In this document: in pieces, positions 1 through 10,860 of the stretch
Position numbering within the stretch: the first letter of the stretch is position 1
Layout of the letters: every line of letters starts with the position of its first letter
NCBI GenBank assembly: GCA_933822405.4
Contig: CAKOGP040000580.1
Coordinates: 1-53,280, forward strand
Length of the DNA stretch: 53,280 nucleotides
Origin: Cylindrotheca closterium
Lineage: Eukaryota; Bacillariophyta; Bacillariophyceae; Bacillariales; Bacillariaceae
Direction of reading: 5' to 3'
Notes under the pieces: generated by a model
Databases searched by the model: none
Told to the model about the DNA's origin: nothing
What the model saw: only the letters and a program-made list of their open reading frames with translations
Translations under genes and position numbers: made by a program

Positions 1-38
<38 letters not shown>

Positions 39-116
39 TGACTGACTGACTGACTGACTGACTGACTGACTGACTGACTGACTGACTGACTGACTGACTG
101 ACTGACTGACTGACTG
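1..116. repeat. (ACTG)n tetranucleotide microsatellite
   Basis: The window opens with about 28 near-perfect copies of ACTG, with one slip near position 11. It probably continues to the left of the window. It ends about 70 bp before the tRNase Z start codon. Confidence 0.97.
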
Positions 117-186
117 ATCATCTGCGACCAGATCAGAAATCAGAAATGCACTGGAATCAATCTCCTTGCAATGCCTACCGGTACCT

Positions 187-1907
187 ATGCCAATAATGTT
201 TCGCAATGTCGGTTTCATTCAACACATAAGACATCAATCCCGATCGCGATATCCATGTCGCAGTCCAGCCCCTCAACTCGTACACCTAATTAAGGATTTG
301 CAACAACGAGCAAATCAAACGAAAACGGATGACTTCGGATCGATTTACCATCCACCAACCTATGAGCACGAGAATAAGGATTTGCTCAAGTCGATCCGAT
401 CCTGTTTGACTGGAATGAATCACGATGACCATGCAGCCTATACGAAAGACACTGGAATGAGCCTTTGTTTCTTGGGAACGGGTGCTGGTACACCAACAAG
501 ACAACGGTCCACGACTGCAACGCTCTTGCGACTTGGTGGTTCGAGCATGCTATTCGATGCTGGGGAAGGAGTCCAACGACAATTACTATTTGCGAGAGCC
601 AAACCAAGTCATATTGAGCGAATTTTCATAACACATCTTCATGGAGATCATGTATTTGGCTTGCCAGGTTTTCTTCTAGGGCTCCAAGTGCATATCATGG
701 CGAGGCAAAAAGATGCGAACACTGTCAAGAGCAAACGGAAACAAAAGGAAATGGAAAATCACGTCATTAAAATTTATGGTCCCCGTACGTTTGTTGGTGC
801 CAAATATGATTGTCCTTGGTGCTGATATGTTTCACTCACTGTTCCTCTACTCTAACCTCTCGATTCCAGCTGGACTGTACAACTACATTGCGTCCAACAT
901 CATACTGTCGTGTACAAAGTTCCATTCTCTTTCTATTGAAGTCTACGAATTGATCGGAAGTCGTGCTCGACGCGTCCATGGAAACAAAAATAGAGGGGTA
1001 AAGAATCCATTTGAGGACACCTACCCAGAATACAACTACGGCCTCATAAGGCGCAAGTTCATTTCTCCTGAGGATGGGGTTTGGACGATTGAAAACATTG
1101 AGCAAAAGACACGGAACGGTATCCTCAATGACAAAACGCGGCATCTCCCACGCCAATTGAGAATCAAGGCTGCGGAACTCGATCATTTGCCTGGGGTGGT
1201 AACCTTTGGTTTCGTTGTCGAGGAAGAAGAACCTCCTAGAAACGTGGATCCTGACAAGGCAAAGGCTCTTGGGGTTTTACCCAACGGCAGAAAATTTGAC
1301 CTTTTGAAGCATGGGTTCTCTGTACAAACTGAGGATGGAAAAAGAACTGTACAGGCGGAAGAGGTGCTGAAACCAAGAAACAAACGGGCAAGGAAAATAA
1401 CAATCACCGGGGATAATCGAGGATGGACAACGCAGATGTTGCGGCTGGCAGAAAACTCTGATGTCCTGGTCCATGAATCAACGCTGGTAAAGGAAGACTA
1501 TAAGGTACGTACGTTTGTTATGCAGGCCGAGACCTTTTGTTCTGCCTAATTCGATATCTTCTTCGTCTTTCTTTCAGCGTGGTCACTCGACTGCCAATAT
1601 GGCGGGAAAGGTTTCGGGTGACGCTCACGCTGCCTTGCTAGTACTCAATCACATTAGTTCCAAGTCAGATAGAAGCGATATATTGGGTAACAGTAACCAG
1701 CTGAAGCTGATAAAGGACGCAAAGGAAAGCTCAAATGGAAAATCGGAAGTTATAGTGGCATTTGATTTCATGGAATTGTTGGTACCCCGGGACGGTTTCC
1801 GAGGTGGTAGCCTCGACGATGAATCGCGCCTACACAGTAAAAAAGAGGTTGAAGGTGATCTTAACGAAACAAGGACGGCGGTGATGGGTTGGTTTGAAAC
1901 AAAATAA
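187..1907 (+). CDS. tRNase Z (3' tRNA processing endonuclease), three exons
   Basis: Exons 187-784, 870-1504 and 1578-1907 give 520 residues. tRNase Z is a metallo-beta-lactamase-fold endonuclease that removes the 3' trailer of precursor tRNAs so that CCA can be added. The core starts with [23 protein letters not shown] begins near residue 124, and the zinc-binding HLHGDH is at residues 150-155. Splicing at 784/870 rebuilds the family motif YGPPGL, which strongly supports that intron. HESTL follows, and the second splice (1504/1578) gives [10 protein letters not shown] with a further histidine. The first in-frame ATG is at 187; the frame upstream offers only a TTG. The basic N-terminus ([20 protein letters not shown]) could be a mitochondrial presequence, which is inference. 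Length fits a short or intermediate tRNase Z rather than the long two-domain form. Confidence 0.9.
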
Positions 1908-1962
1908 TAATCATAGGTACTGTACCTACTCTACTCGTAGTGAAAAAAATTTACCACTATAG

Positions 1963-1970
1963 TGACGTCA
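1963..1970. promoter_or_regulatory. TGACGTCA (CRE/bZIP-type palindrome) upstream of the plastid FKBP gene
   Basis: A perfect TGACGTCA lies 53 bp before the FKBP start codon, in the 115-bp gap after tRNase Z. Related TGACGT sites act as CO2/cAMP-responsive elements bound by bZIP factors in some diatom promoters. A role here is inference from the motif and its position. Confidence 0.4.
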
Positions 1971-2022
1971 TCCATCCACGCGCAAATTGCAGTTTTGCAC
2001 ATTCTCGAAACACAGAATCCAG

Positions 2023-3255
2023 ATGTTGTCTTTTCAGCGTTTGGTGCTCGCAGCGACGCTGTTGAACCAGTTGACGAATTCCAGCGCTTTCATCTTGCTA
2101 CAGAAAAAGTTAACGATTTGTTCTAAACTGTATTCAAATTTGGAATCGCAAGATGCTGTTGTTGAAGAGGGCAGTCATGAAGAGTTGATGTATTCCCTAG
2201 GTGTCAATCTTGCACGCCAGCTCGGAGATATTAGGCCTCTGGTTGAAAACTCAGAGGAATTGACACATGTTGCCAAGGGACTTCTTGACACAGTCATCGG
2301 ACGACTTGATGACGAAGGTCAAAGAACCATTCTGAGCAAGGTAAGTCCAATTGCTCCATGAGGCACTTGCTATAACAAGCATTTGCCAACCGTGGTTATC
2401 TTTTAAGCGCGGAAAAGAATTGGACCAGTTAATTGTTGAAGTAAGTTGGGGCATCGTCTTTCTCCATATTCTCAATATTGTGCCGTTGCTGACAACGGGT
2501 TGAAAGCGTGCAACCAACTTGAGGGAGAAACTAGAAAAGGCTGGTCGTGACATGTTGGAAAATATGAAGGAAACAGAGGAGGTAAAGGAGCTGGAAGGAG
2601 GAGTGCTTTTGCACGTATTGGAACACGGTCCCGACGGTGAAGGCAAGGGTGTGCGGCCAACGGTTGGAAGCACTGTCTCGATTCACTATCATGGTTAGTA
2701 GGCTGTCTTCGTGCTCTGATTTCCACACGAAGCTTTGACCTCACTCAAGTTGCCTTGCGCCGCAACAATCAGGAACTCTTCCTGATGGAACAGTTTTTGA
2801 CTCTACCCTTGGAAAAGAGCCCATCAAGCTACCTTTAGCGAATGTCATCCCAGGTTGGCGAATTGGTGAGTTTTCTTTGTTTACGTTCCTCAGAAAACTT
2901 GGGACTCAAACCAAGCTGTCTTTTTTGCCTTAAAATATTTTAGGAGTATTGCAAATGCACGAAGGCGAGACGGCCATGCTAGGCATTCCACCAGATCAAG
3001 CATATGGAGCCGGCGGAACACCCGATGGTCGTATCCCCGGTGGTTCAACTCTCGTAAGTGTATATCAGGATATCGCCGTTAAACTTCCAACTCAGTGGTT
3101 GCTGACACTGTTATCAGTTTTTCAAGATCCAGTTGATCGAAGTGTTAACGGGGGGAATTGGAGGGGAGGTCAAGCTGCTTGGTGTAGATGGAAAGGAGCT
3201 TGGGAAAGACAGCGATTCCAGCGGACTACTTGGTATCGATGGAAGTCCTCTTTAG
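2023..3255 (+). CDS. Plastid-targeted FKBP-type peptidyl-prolyl cis-trans isomerase, six exons
   Basis: Exons 2023-2340, 2408-2440, 2507-2693, 2773-2865, 2944-3053 and 3118-3255 give 292 residues. Introns are 64-79 bp with GT-AG ends. FKBPs isomerise X-Pro bonds during protein folding. The N-terminus from ATG 2023 is a hydrophobic signal peptide ending SSA|F (F23), the ASAF-type site used for import into diatom plastids; this decided the start. A helical region of about 110 residues follows, like the dimerisation part of Mip/FkpA-type FKBPs. The FKBP fold itself runs from about residue 165 to 265, with GSTVSIHYHGTLPDGTVFDST, VIPGWRIGVLQMHEGE and the flap IPPDQAYGAGGTPDGRIPGG, ending FFKIQLIEVL. 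A glycine-rich tail follows. Nothing is visibly broken. Confidence 0.88.
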
Positions 3256-3584
3256 CTTCTAGAATATGTAAATAGGCCAACAATTGCTACTATTTATTTT
3301 TTATTATTCAGGTGTCTTCCAGCTTTGTTTCAATAAATATATACGATGCAATACGTAGGTTAATCGTCACTTTTAAACCGCCAAGAGGTAAATAGATGAA
3401 CGTAGAGTAACTGTAGAAGGTTCGGCTGGTAGTGGTACCGGTACGAAACTTCCGGGTTGGTAGCTACGGTGCTGTAGCTTCAATACATATCGGACCGATT
3501 GATTCGACCGCTATTTCAACGACCGATTGACTATATCGAATACTCATCAGACCGTTGAATTTGATTGAGATTGATTATATTGCA
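3256..3584. other. Intergenic, with GTACCGGTAC palindrome
   Basis: This gap separates the FKBP stop from the DIX-like gene start. It is AT-rich near the FKBP 3' end. GTACCGGTAC occurs at 3435-3444, followed by several imperfect GACCGATTGA words at about 3490-3560. I see no RNA gene or ORF worth calling. Confidence 0.6.
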
Positions 3585-4466
3585 ATGCGACCAATTGCAC
3601 CCACCACGACTCGCTTTGCAAACAAAGATGACAACAATCAGGTTTGTATTTGCACTGTACCCCCCACCAAGTAATTGTTGCTCTTACTGCAGTGCTCTAA
3701 CTTATCGTCTGATTCATCTTCCAGATATTTCATTCCAGAAGATGGTGACGAGGAGACGCACCCTAATGTCTTCCTCGCTCCAAAGCCAAGGCATCCTGGG
3801 ACTCCTCCTACCTTGGGACAAATAAAGGATGCATTTCCACTTCCAGGGACCTATCATTTTCGCTTCAAGAGTCCCCTCTACCCTGGTGGAGATCGAGATA
3901 AAGGAGCCATGTCAGTTTGGATGGATTTGGTCAATGATGCGGATCCAATTCCTACATGGAAAAATGGAATTGTAGCAAAAATAACAAGAATCAGCATGGA
4001 AGACGACGATGATGATGATGATGACTTTCCTATTCCGACTCCAGCTGCTACACCTGCTGCAAACCCTCGAGCACCACCATCTCACCAAAGTTCAATGGCG
4101 TCGCAAGGATCCTCGGATCACCTTGACATTTTTGATGGGCCTTCCCCTGGAGTCACCGCAACCCCCGCTTCAAATGCTGCACCGAATTTGTTTGATACTC
4201 CCGCTGCAGCCCCAGCTTCGGGAGGCTCATTGCTTGACATGAATGAAAACTATGCTAGCACTCAAGCTAAATCGTCGGCCCATGCAGACTTCTTGGGAAT
4301 GACTGCACCAACAGCACAGCCTGGATATCCTGCAGCTGGAAACCCCAACATGTACCCAGCTCAGCAGCAGCAACGCCCACCCCAGCAACAGCAGCAAAAT
4401 ACGTTCAATAGTTACGCTGCTCAGCAGGGACCGTTTGGTGGACTTGGAACGCCTTGGAAGCCTTAA
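3585..4466 (+). CDS. DIX-domain-like protein with proline/glutamine-rich tail carrying clathrin-adaptor-type motifs
   Basis: Exons 3585-3670 and 3725-4466 give 275 residues. The 54-bp intron (GTAATT...TTCCAG) is the choice that keeps frame; a stronger-looking GT at 3642 would not. The N-terminal domain, about residues 20-120, includes YFIPEDGDEE, TLGQIKDAFPLPGTYHFRFK and VWMDLVNDADPIPTWKNGIV. This resembles the DIX fold of Dishevelled/Axin, which forms head-to-tail polymers. A run of eight aspartates follows, then an Ala/Pro/Gln-rich disordered tail. The tail holds LDIFD, NLFD, SLLDM and DFLGM, which look like clathrin-box and adaptor-binding peptides. The DIX call is recognition by eye; the endocytic role is inference. 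There is no signal peptide or membrane segment. Confidence 0.6.
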
Positions 4467-5062
4467 AAGTCAATAGGTTATTGATTATGATATATGATAT
4501 GGTATGTACATCCGGTGGAGTTCGTAGATCATTGCGGTACCAGTACTGTGCCCTTCCTCTGTCCTTTCGTCCGTGCACACTATCGAGGATAGCCTAGTGG
4601 CGCCTTCTGAGTGGTTTTCTCAGGAGGATTCTTCCTGGAGTTACTCTGGCGGGTTGCGGTGTGAAGCTGATTCTTTGGGTCGCGAGGTATCAGCGACTTT
4701 TTGCTTTCCTAAAAGAAGTATAAGTTTATCTTTCTAGATAGTCGCACTCAAGTTGTACTTGGTGGCTGGTACCAGGTATCCTTGTACCGCCGGTACAGGA
4801 TAGGCAAATAAAACAAAATTGCTTTCGAAGACCGTCCAACCGGCGTCAGCAAAAGAAACACTCATCCTCATTCTTGATCCCTGGATGAAAGAAACAATCA
4901 ATCAATCGCCCTCATAGATGAAAATCGTCATCACCGATTTTGATAGACGACTCTTCTCTTTGGCATGAGGTGCACTTACTACGAAAGCGTCCGGAGATTA
5001 AGCTTGGAATAGTCAAACACAAGAGCTGGAGACCAGCAATCTGTGAGAAGGAAAGAAAGGTC
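4467..5062. other. Intergenic between DIX-like and rhomboid-like genes
   Basis: This stretch holds the 3' flank of the DIX-like gene and the promoter side of the rhomboid-like gene. GTAC-rich words cluster at about 4538-4552 and 4770-4800. Short upstream ATGs at 4885 and 4918 open frames that stop within 17 codons, so they are possible uORFs. I see no tRNA or other gene. Confidence 0.5.
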
Positions 5063-6421
5063 ATGGAAACGGATGTTGGCAGACGTGACATCATAAAATC
5101 ACGGGTTGACATTGACGAACCCTGGTATCAGAAGTACGCAACAACAGTGGTGATCTTGGCTCTATTAAACATCATATTTATGTATCATGTGGCAAGAAGA
5201 AGGACAAGATCGTCGATGGCTGTGTCATATGATATCCTGATAAAGAAAAGGCAGTATCACAGAGCATTACTGGCTCTCTTCTCACATCCCCCTACAAAGC
5301 AATCACAACCCCGAGATTCCCAAAGCAGCATCGAAATGGCATATTTGTCCTTCTTCATTGAAACAATGCAAGAATGGCAGCGGTCGTCCTTTTTCTGTAA
5401 TGGAAAGCGGCTGAGTGGTATGCCGTTGTTGCTCTACAACTCCTTCATCTTATGGAATTGTCGCGAGCTCGAACCGATCATCGGAAGCACGAAGTATGTC
5501 CGATTTCTTTGGGACATTGCGCTTGTGTCCATATTGTTGGAGATCTTGTTTACCTACTGCATTCAATCCTTTCTCCGGGATATGAACTACGGTTCTTCGC
5601 CACCTTTGTTTGTGAGGTCCAGTAGGGGTCAGCCATCCTCTGGTATGCAGCAAGTGAAACACATGCTTGTCCACCGAAGTATGGGAAGGTAAGTAGACAC
5701 AGGAACCGACCAATGCCGGAGAATCATACTAACATGATTCCAAAGCTTTACAACAGTGTCAACAGGGGTCCTTACAGTGGTGTTTCAACATCAAAACATA
5801 CCAATTTCTGTACTGCCATTTGTCAATGCACGTCACCTCTTCTTTGTAACCCCCGCAGTAGCTTACGCGTTCTGTCTTGGGATTCTCTCTTTCCTATCCC
5901 GCTCTGCGCATCCTTACTCGGCCGTGATATCTGGCACATGTGCTGGCTTGACTTGGTCTTCAAATCTTTCTTCATTCATGATTGAACATTACTGGGCAAA
6001 TGGAAGCTTCTTTATTTACATGATACTGTGCATGCTTTCGCTAAAAGCTGCGGAAAGTCCATTTATTCCTTGCATTAATAATAAGCCTTGGGATGGCGCC
6101 GGTCGGCTTCCTGAAACAGAGAAAGACAACTTTCGTTGTTCTTCTTCGTCCCGACACGATTATTCACTGGGCAACAACAATTTCGATTCTCCGGGCGAGC
6201 ATGACGAAGATTTGGAAGGGAACTTGCGGCTATACTCGACTATAAATGATGAACATGGGCATCTTGTACCGAATATGGAAGAGCTGAATGGCGTCCTCCA
6301 TTCGGATGGGCAAGAAGTATCATACAATGAGCTCTTGTTGATGATGACACAAACAGTAAGAGTGAACTCCGCAAATAGCACTGATGCTGGGGTCAGATCC
6401 CGTCGAGTCTTACGTCCATAG
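5063..6421 (+). CDS. Rhomboid-like multi-pass membrane protein, probably a pseudoprotease
   Basis: Exons 5063-5688 and 5746-6421 give 433 residues. The 57-bp intron joins AG|C, and the frame runs cleanly through GSFTTVSTGVLTVVFQHQN. The first in-frame ATG is at 5063; the frame upstream offers only a TTG at 4940. An N-terminal hydrophobic segment (TTVVILALLNIIFMYHV) is followed by YDILIKKRQYHRALLALFSH, which resembles the rhomboid L1 entry, and by about five more hydrophobic stretches. The histidine-like region SAHPYSAVISGTCAGL recalls rhomboid TM6. I cannot find a GxSG serine motif in the expected earlier helix (HLFFVTPAVAYAFC). It may therefore be an inactive rhomboid-family protein, which is inference. 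The C-terminal 130 residues are hydrophilic and acidic. Location is probably ER or Golgi. Confidence 0.55.
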
Positions 6422-6529
6422 AGTAAAAGTATAAATGGCTAGTCAGTATTCTCGCTATTAAGTCCATTGCGTTTTATGGGGCAAATTGCCTTGCATTCTT
6501 GAGGAACAAAAGTAGCTTTGTGAACAAAA

Positions 6530-9500
6530 ATGCATGAGGAGTCGTGTGGTTCAAATGAAGCAGCAACATACCGGTACAGCACTCCAAACCTGAAAAAAGA
6601 AATCAAGACACATCATAAACCTAGGGAAAATGATGGTAGGAATATGAAACAAGAGAAAACTAAGGAAAGGAGGCAACAGCTTACGAGGCGGCGATATCGT
6701 AAGCTACCTCTCTGGCAGACCATGCTCTTGTTTGGGTTGACAGTCGACAATATACGACACCGATTTGTTGATGCAACGAACACGCCCATCAAGGAGACGC
6801 AATATGCGATTCAAAAATCTTCCTCCCATGCAATTAGGACCCCTCCAACATTTCATGTAGAAACGGAAAATGAAGGAAATGACGAGGGCGATATCATAGT
6901 CGTGGTTGCAGTTGACGGGACACTTGCTGGAATATCAAAAAGGAATGGGAAAGTTCTCTGGAAACATTCAAGAGATCTTGAAGGTGTTGAAAGGGGCTAT
7001 CAAAAACATACCATCAAGCCAAGACGCAACGCAGAGACAGTTCCTGAAGCTCTGGTGCGACCACTCATTTCAACCACGACGACAACGAAAGCGGCATCTT
7101 CATCTTCTACGAATTTTGCAGCAGTTCCATCACTAGATGGCTATGTCTTCATGTCATCCTGTGGTGAAACTGTTAAGAACTCGGTGAAAGAATTAGTTTC
7201 TAGGTCGCCCTTTCTCAACGATGATGGTCAATTCATTGTCGGATCTAGGCATTCTACTGCCGCAGCACTCGATGCTACCACAGGAGAGGTGTTGAGACTG
7301 ATTCCACCTTCTGAGATGGATAGAGACCTGTATCCCAGCACGTCATTCAAAGGTCGCAATCCTGTTTGGATCGGTCGAGTTGATTACTCTGTGGATGTTC
7401 AGGATGCAAAGACTGGAACAACAGAGGTGCAATTTTCGTCTGCAGAGGTCATTAGTGTAATGGAGATGCAAGGAAAGATAGGGACGGATGCCTGGAAACC
7501 AATGAAAGCATTTGATGGCAAAGGACAGAATATGGATGAAGCACTTGCGATAGATGGCTTCGAACGCATGTTGATTCAAAGTACTCAATTTATTGTTCCG
7601 TCATCGTCCATGACGAGTGAGTTGTCCCCCTTGGTAGCTACTCCAGGAGGAAACATTGCATATCGGAACACTACGAGTGGTATTCTCGAATGGGTTTCTG
7701 ACGAAACTTTCAGTTCACCTGTCGCTTTTGCAATTGAGGCTTCAAGTGGTGTGCGACTTGAAGTTGACATTATTCCTGATGTTCCTGTGCCTGGATCCTC
7801 TTTGGAATATCTGTCGCGAGAAATAGAGAAACAACTAGAAAGGCTCTACGAGCAAGCCATGGATGACCAAACTATTGTTGGAGCATTGTCGAATGGGCAG
7901 CTATATGCACTGCATCTTGGAAGCAGGCATAAATTTCCTGGGATCCCTCGTCAACGCCATACGATTGCGGCTACTTCTGTTTCCAGGAACGCAAAACCAC
8001 TATCTAACTTTCCTCATATTGTTGGTCGACCGGCAATTCACCATGATGCCGTGCGTGTCCACAGCCGAGCGCAGGATCAGAAACAACTCATAACCACAAG
8101 CAAGGTATGCAATCCGAGTAGCCAAGGCTTTCCTGCATGTCTCCTGTATACTCGTGCCAAAAATTATCTTCCCAAAGAGCAAACAGATCATCTAGGAAGA
8201 GAAGGTGGTGACACAGTAGCTGAAGAGAGTTTAAGTGATGTAGAAAATGTCGCTATGGCTGCAAATAAACTGCCTGACGGTATTTTCTTTCACCCTGAAT
8301 ATGGATACATTTCGCCGGAACATCGTCGCCCCAAGTATCGTCGGTATCTAACCATGGGCTTATGGCTACCCCCAGCGCTTGCATTCATTTTCGTCATCTC
8401 CTTTGAATTGGGTCGGCGAAAACGACAGAAGGACAATCAAAGATTGTCAAGAAGTGCAGTGAGAATGGTTGATGGCGTTGGTGAAGTAGTTTGGTCTGAT
8501 GCCAAACCAACACAGGTGTCACAGCAATGTGTCATCCAAGTCAGTGATGACATACTTGGGTATGGAGGCCAAGGTACTGTTGTATACAAAGGAAAGCTTG
8601 ATGGAAGAGACGTTGCTGTGAAGCGTTTGCTGAAAGCATATCAGGCAGGAGCAGATCGCGAAATATCACTCCTGATTGAATCAGATGGCCATCCCAATGT
8701 TGTTCGATACTTTCTAAAGGAGATTCGTGGTGATTTTGTTTACTTGGCTCTTGAGCTCTGTGATCTCTCTTTGCACGACTTGATAGTTGTCCTCTGTCAG
8801 CACCACGAACAACAGACATCTGTGAGTAGAAACTCAATTTGTTCCCCAACAAAATTCGTTTTACAGCAGATTGCTTCAGGTGTGAAGCATTTGCACTCGC
8901 TGCGCATCGTTCATAGAGATTTGAAGCCTCAGAATATCCTCTTAGCAACATCAAAGAAGAAGGAAACATCGTTGCCAGAAACACCTGTCCTTGAAGCTTT
9001 TCAAAAAGGTTTCTACATAGCAAAAATCTCGGACATGGGCCTTGGAAAGCAGTTATCAGGGCAAAGCAGTCTTGGTGTTAGTATGCTGGGAGAATCTAAT
9101 AGAGGAAGTAAACCTGGGGCAAGCTCTGTGGGTGTGGGACCTGGAAGTGTTGGTTGGCAAGCTCCCGAAGTCATGGCTCTGAAATGGACTTCGGACTCTT
9201 CCGTTCGTACCGATCAGAACACTAGTTTGCCGTCTTTGACTACAGGCCAAGCATGCAACAAAGCTACACCCACTGTCAGAACCAGCCGATCGGTGGATAT
9301 CTTCTCATTGGGGTGCATCTTCTATTCTACAATTGTTCCAGGCCATCATCCGTTTGGAGAGTGGTATGAAAGGGAAAGCAACATTATGCACAACCGACCC
9401 GCACTTGGTCCGCTCAAGAAACTATCTCCAGATGCACATGACCTTGTCATCGCGATGTTGCAGCAGAATCCAAAACTCCGCCCTACGGCAAAGCAAATAT

Positions 9501-10684
9501 GTGAGCACCCATTCTTTTGGGGCCCACAAAAGCGACTGTCTTTTTTGTGTGACGTTTCCGATCGACTTGAAACTGATGACGCGTTGGAGACATCCTTGGA
9601 CACCAATAGCACTCTTGCGATTGAGCGTGGAGCTGTTGAGGTTGTTGGGACTGCGTGGGATGGGCGCTTGGATGACGCGCTGATTAGTAATGTGCAGAAA
9701 TTCCGATCCTATGACGCCTCTTCTTTACGTGATCTTCTGCGTCTGATTCGGAATAAGCACCATCACTTCGACGAGCTCCCAGACGATTTCCGGACGTCCA
9801 CTATGTCAAACCAAGATGAGATGCTACAGTATTTTGAGCAAAGATTTCCTTCGTTATTGATGCATTGTTTCCATCACTGCGAGCGCCATTTTGGGGAGGA
9901 CGATTTGCTGACAATCAAATATTCTATTGTGCCTGTACGGACAAAGGAACGAGCACCGCAACAACAAGATTCAATGCGAAACATGTCTGATTTAAATGGG
10001 AACGGGCCAAGTTATGCTGTTCAAAGTCAAATCGAATCAGTAGGTCTTTCCACAAAACCCGATTGGCCCTTCCAGCTGCCTACAGCAAATCCATCGGAGG
10101 AGCCGGTACTCCGGGCTGAGCTTGAGGATGGTGACAAAGATGAAATTGAAATCTGGGACACAGAGATAGAAATGAAGTGTCTGGTATCTGCAGGACACAA
10201 CCTAACAACAGGACCTGACTCCAATGATATTATTGCATGGGAGGGAAGTACGGCTGCGAGAACTTTCAACTGCCGCGGTTGGAGTCGTTCAGAGGACGAG
10301 TGGTCGAACAGAGTTGACCCATGTTTCCGGAAACGATGTCCTAACTTGAAGCGTGCCACGGAAGATCCAAAATTCCGAACCCGGCTCTGCAACCACTGGG
10401 ACACAAATTTGGGAACCTTTTGCCCAATGCGAAAGAAAAGTAAATGTATCTTCGCACACGGACCCGTTGAATTGCGTGTCAAAGAAGGAAAAAGGGGACG
10501 ATGGGGAAAGCTTGTAGACAAGCATGGGAATAATTCAAATCCATGTCACTCGGGAGGAGAGGACACCTTTGGTGCAGCCAGATCTATCGAAAGTGTTCGA
10601 AAAGTCGAGGGAAAATGGAACACCAACCGTCCCAATGGTAAGAAGACGAGTAATGGAATGAGGAAGAAAAATAGTAGAACATGA
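6530..10684 (+). CDS. IRE1-type ER stress sensor kinase/RNase with C-terminal CCCH zinc finger
   Basis: This is a single open frame of 1384 residues starting at ATG 6530, 108 bp after the rhomboid-like gene. IRE1 senses unfolded proteins in the ER lumen, then its cytosolic kinase and KEN RNase domains cleave mRNAs. A basic N-terminus leads into a signal anchor (LWQTMLLFGLTV, about residue 63). A luminal beta-propeller-like region begins near residue 120 (VDGTLAGISKRNGKVLWKH). A membrane segment lies near 606-630 (LWLPPALAFIFVISF). The kinase starts near 675 (LGYGGQGTVVYKG), with HRDLKPQN at 795-802 and SDMGLGK around D835. The KEN RNase follows, with RNKHHH at 1074-1079 covering the catalytic Asn and His. 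After KEN, a linker of about 180 residues leads to C1287, C1298, C1306 and H1310, a C-x10-C-x7-C-x3-H finger. That appendage is absent from yeast, plant and animal IRE1. The start could lie further in. Confidence 0.9.
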   Translation: MHEESCGSNEAATYRYSTPNLKKEIKTHHKPRENDGRNMKQEKTKERRQQLTRRRYRKLPLWQTMLLFGLTVDNIRHRFVDATNTPIKETQYAIQKSSSHAIRTPPTFHVETENEGNDEGDIIVVVAVDGTLAGISKRNGKVLWKHSRDLEGVERGYQKHTIKPRRNAETVPEALVRPLISTTTTTKAASSSSTNFAAVPSLDGYVFMSSCGETVKNSVKELVSRSPFLNDDGQFIVGSRHSTAAALDATTGEVLRLIPPSEMDRDLYPSTSFKGRNPVWIGRVDYSVDVQDAKTGTTEVQFSSAEVISVMEMQGKIGTDAWKPMKAFDGKGQNMDEALAIDGFERMLIQSTQFIVPSSSMTSELSPLVATPGGNIAYRNTTSGILEWVSDETFSSPVAFAIEASSGVRLEVDIIPDVPVPGSSLEYLSREIEKQLERLYEQAMDDQTIVGALSNGQLYALHLGSRHKFPGIPRQRHTIAATSVSRNAKPLSNFPHIVGRPAIHHDAVRVHSRAQDQKQLITTSKVCNPSSQGFPACLLYTRAKNYLPKEQTDHLGREGGDTVAEESLSDVENVAMAANKLPDGIFFHPEYGYISPEHRRPKYRRYLTMGLWLPPALAFIFVISFELGRRKRQKDNQRLSRSAVRMVDGVGEVVWSDAKPTQVSQQCVIQVSDDILGYGGQGTVVYKGKLDGRDVAVKRLLKAYQAGADREISLLIESDGHPNVVRYFLKEIRGDFVYLALELCDLSLHDLIVVLCQHHEQQTSVSRNSICSPTKFVLQQIASGVKHLHSLRIVHRDLKPQNILLATSKKKETSLPETPVLEAFQKGFYIAKISDMGLGKQLSGQSSLGVSMLGESNRGSKPGASSVGVGPGSVGWQAPEVMALKWTSDSSVRTDQNTSLPSLTTGQACNKATPTVRTSRSVDIFSLGCIFYSTIVPGHHPFGEWYERESNIMHNRPALGPLKKLSPDAHDLVIAMLQQNPKLRPTAKQICEHPFFWGPQKRLSFLCDVSDRLETDDALETSLDTNSTLAIERGAVEVVGTAWDGRLDDALISNVQKFRSYDASSLRDLLRLIRNKHHHFDELPDDFRTSTMSNQDEMLQYFEQRFPSLLMHCFHHCERHFGEDDLLTIKYSIVPVRTKERAPQQQDSMRNMSDLNGNGPSYAVQSQIESVGLSTKPDWPFQLPTANPSEEPVLRAELEDGDKDEIEIWDTEIEMKCLVSAGHNLTTGPDSNDIIAWEGSTAARTFNCRGWSRSEDEWSNRVDPCFRKRCPNLKRATEDPKFRTRLCNHWDTNLGTFCPMRKKSKCIFAHGPVELRVKEGKRGRWGKLVDKHGNNSNPCHSGGEDTFGAARSIESVRKVEGKWNTNRPNGKKTSNGMRKKNSRT

Positions 10685-10860
10685 TCAGAGCTTCTCTGAT
10701 ACTCAACGCTTGTAGTAAGCTTCAAACTACTCTCTTAGAAAGGCTTTTGGGTATTATTATTATTACATGGAGCAAGGCTACTTGTTATATCTTTTGGAAT
10801 GAAATTGTCATTTCCAAGGGACTACAAAGATTACTGTTGAAGGACAACAAATGTGCTTTT

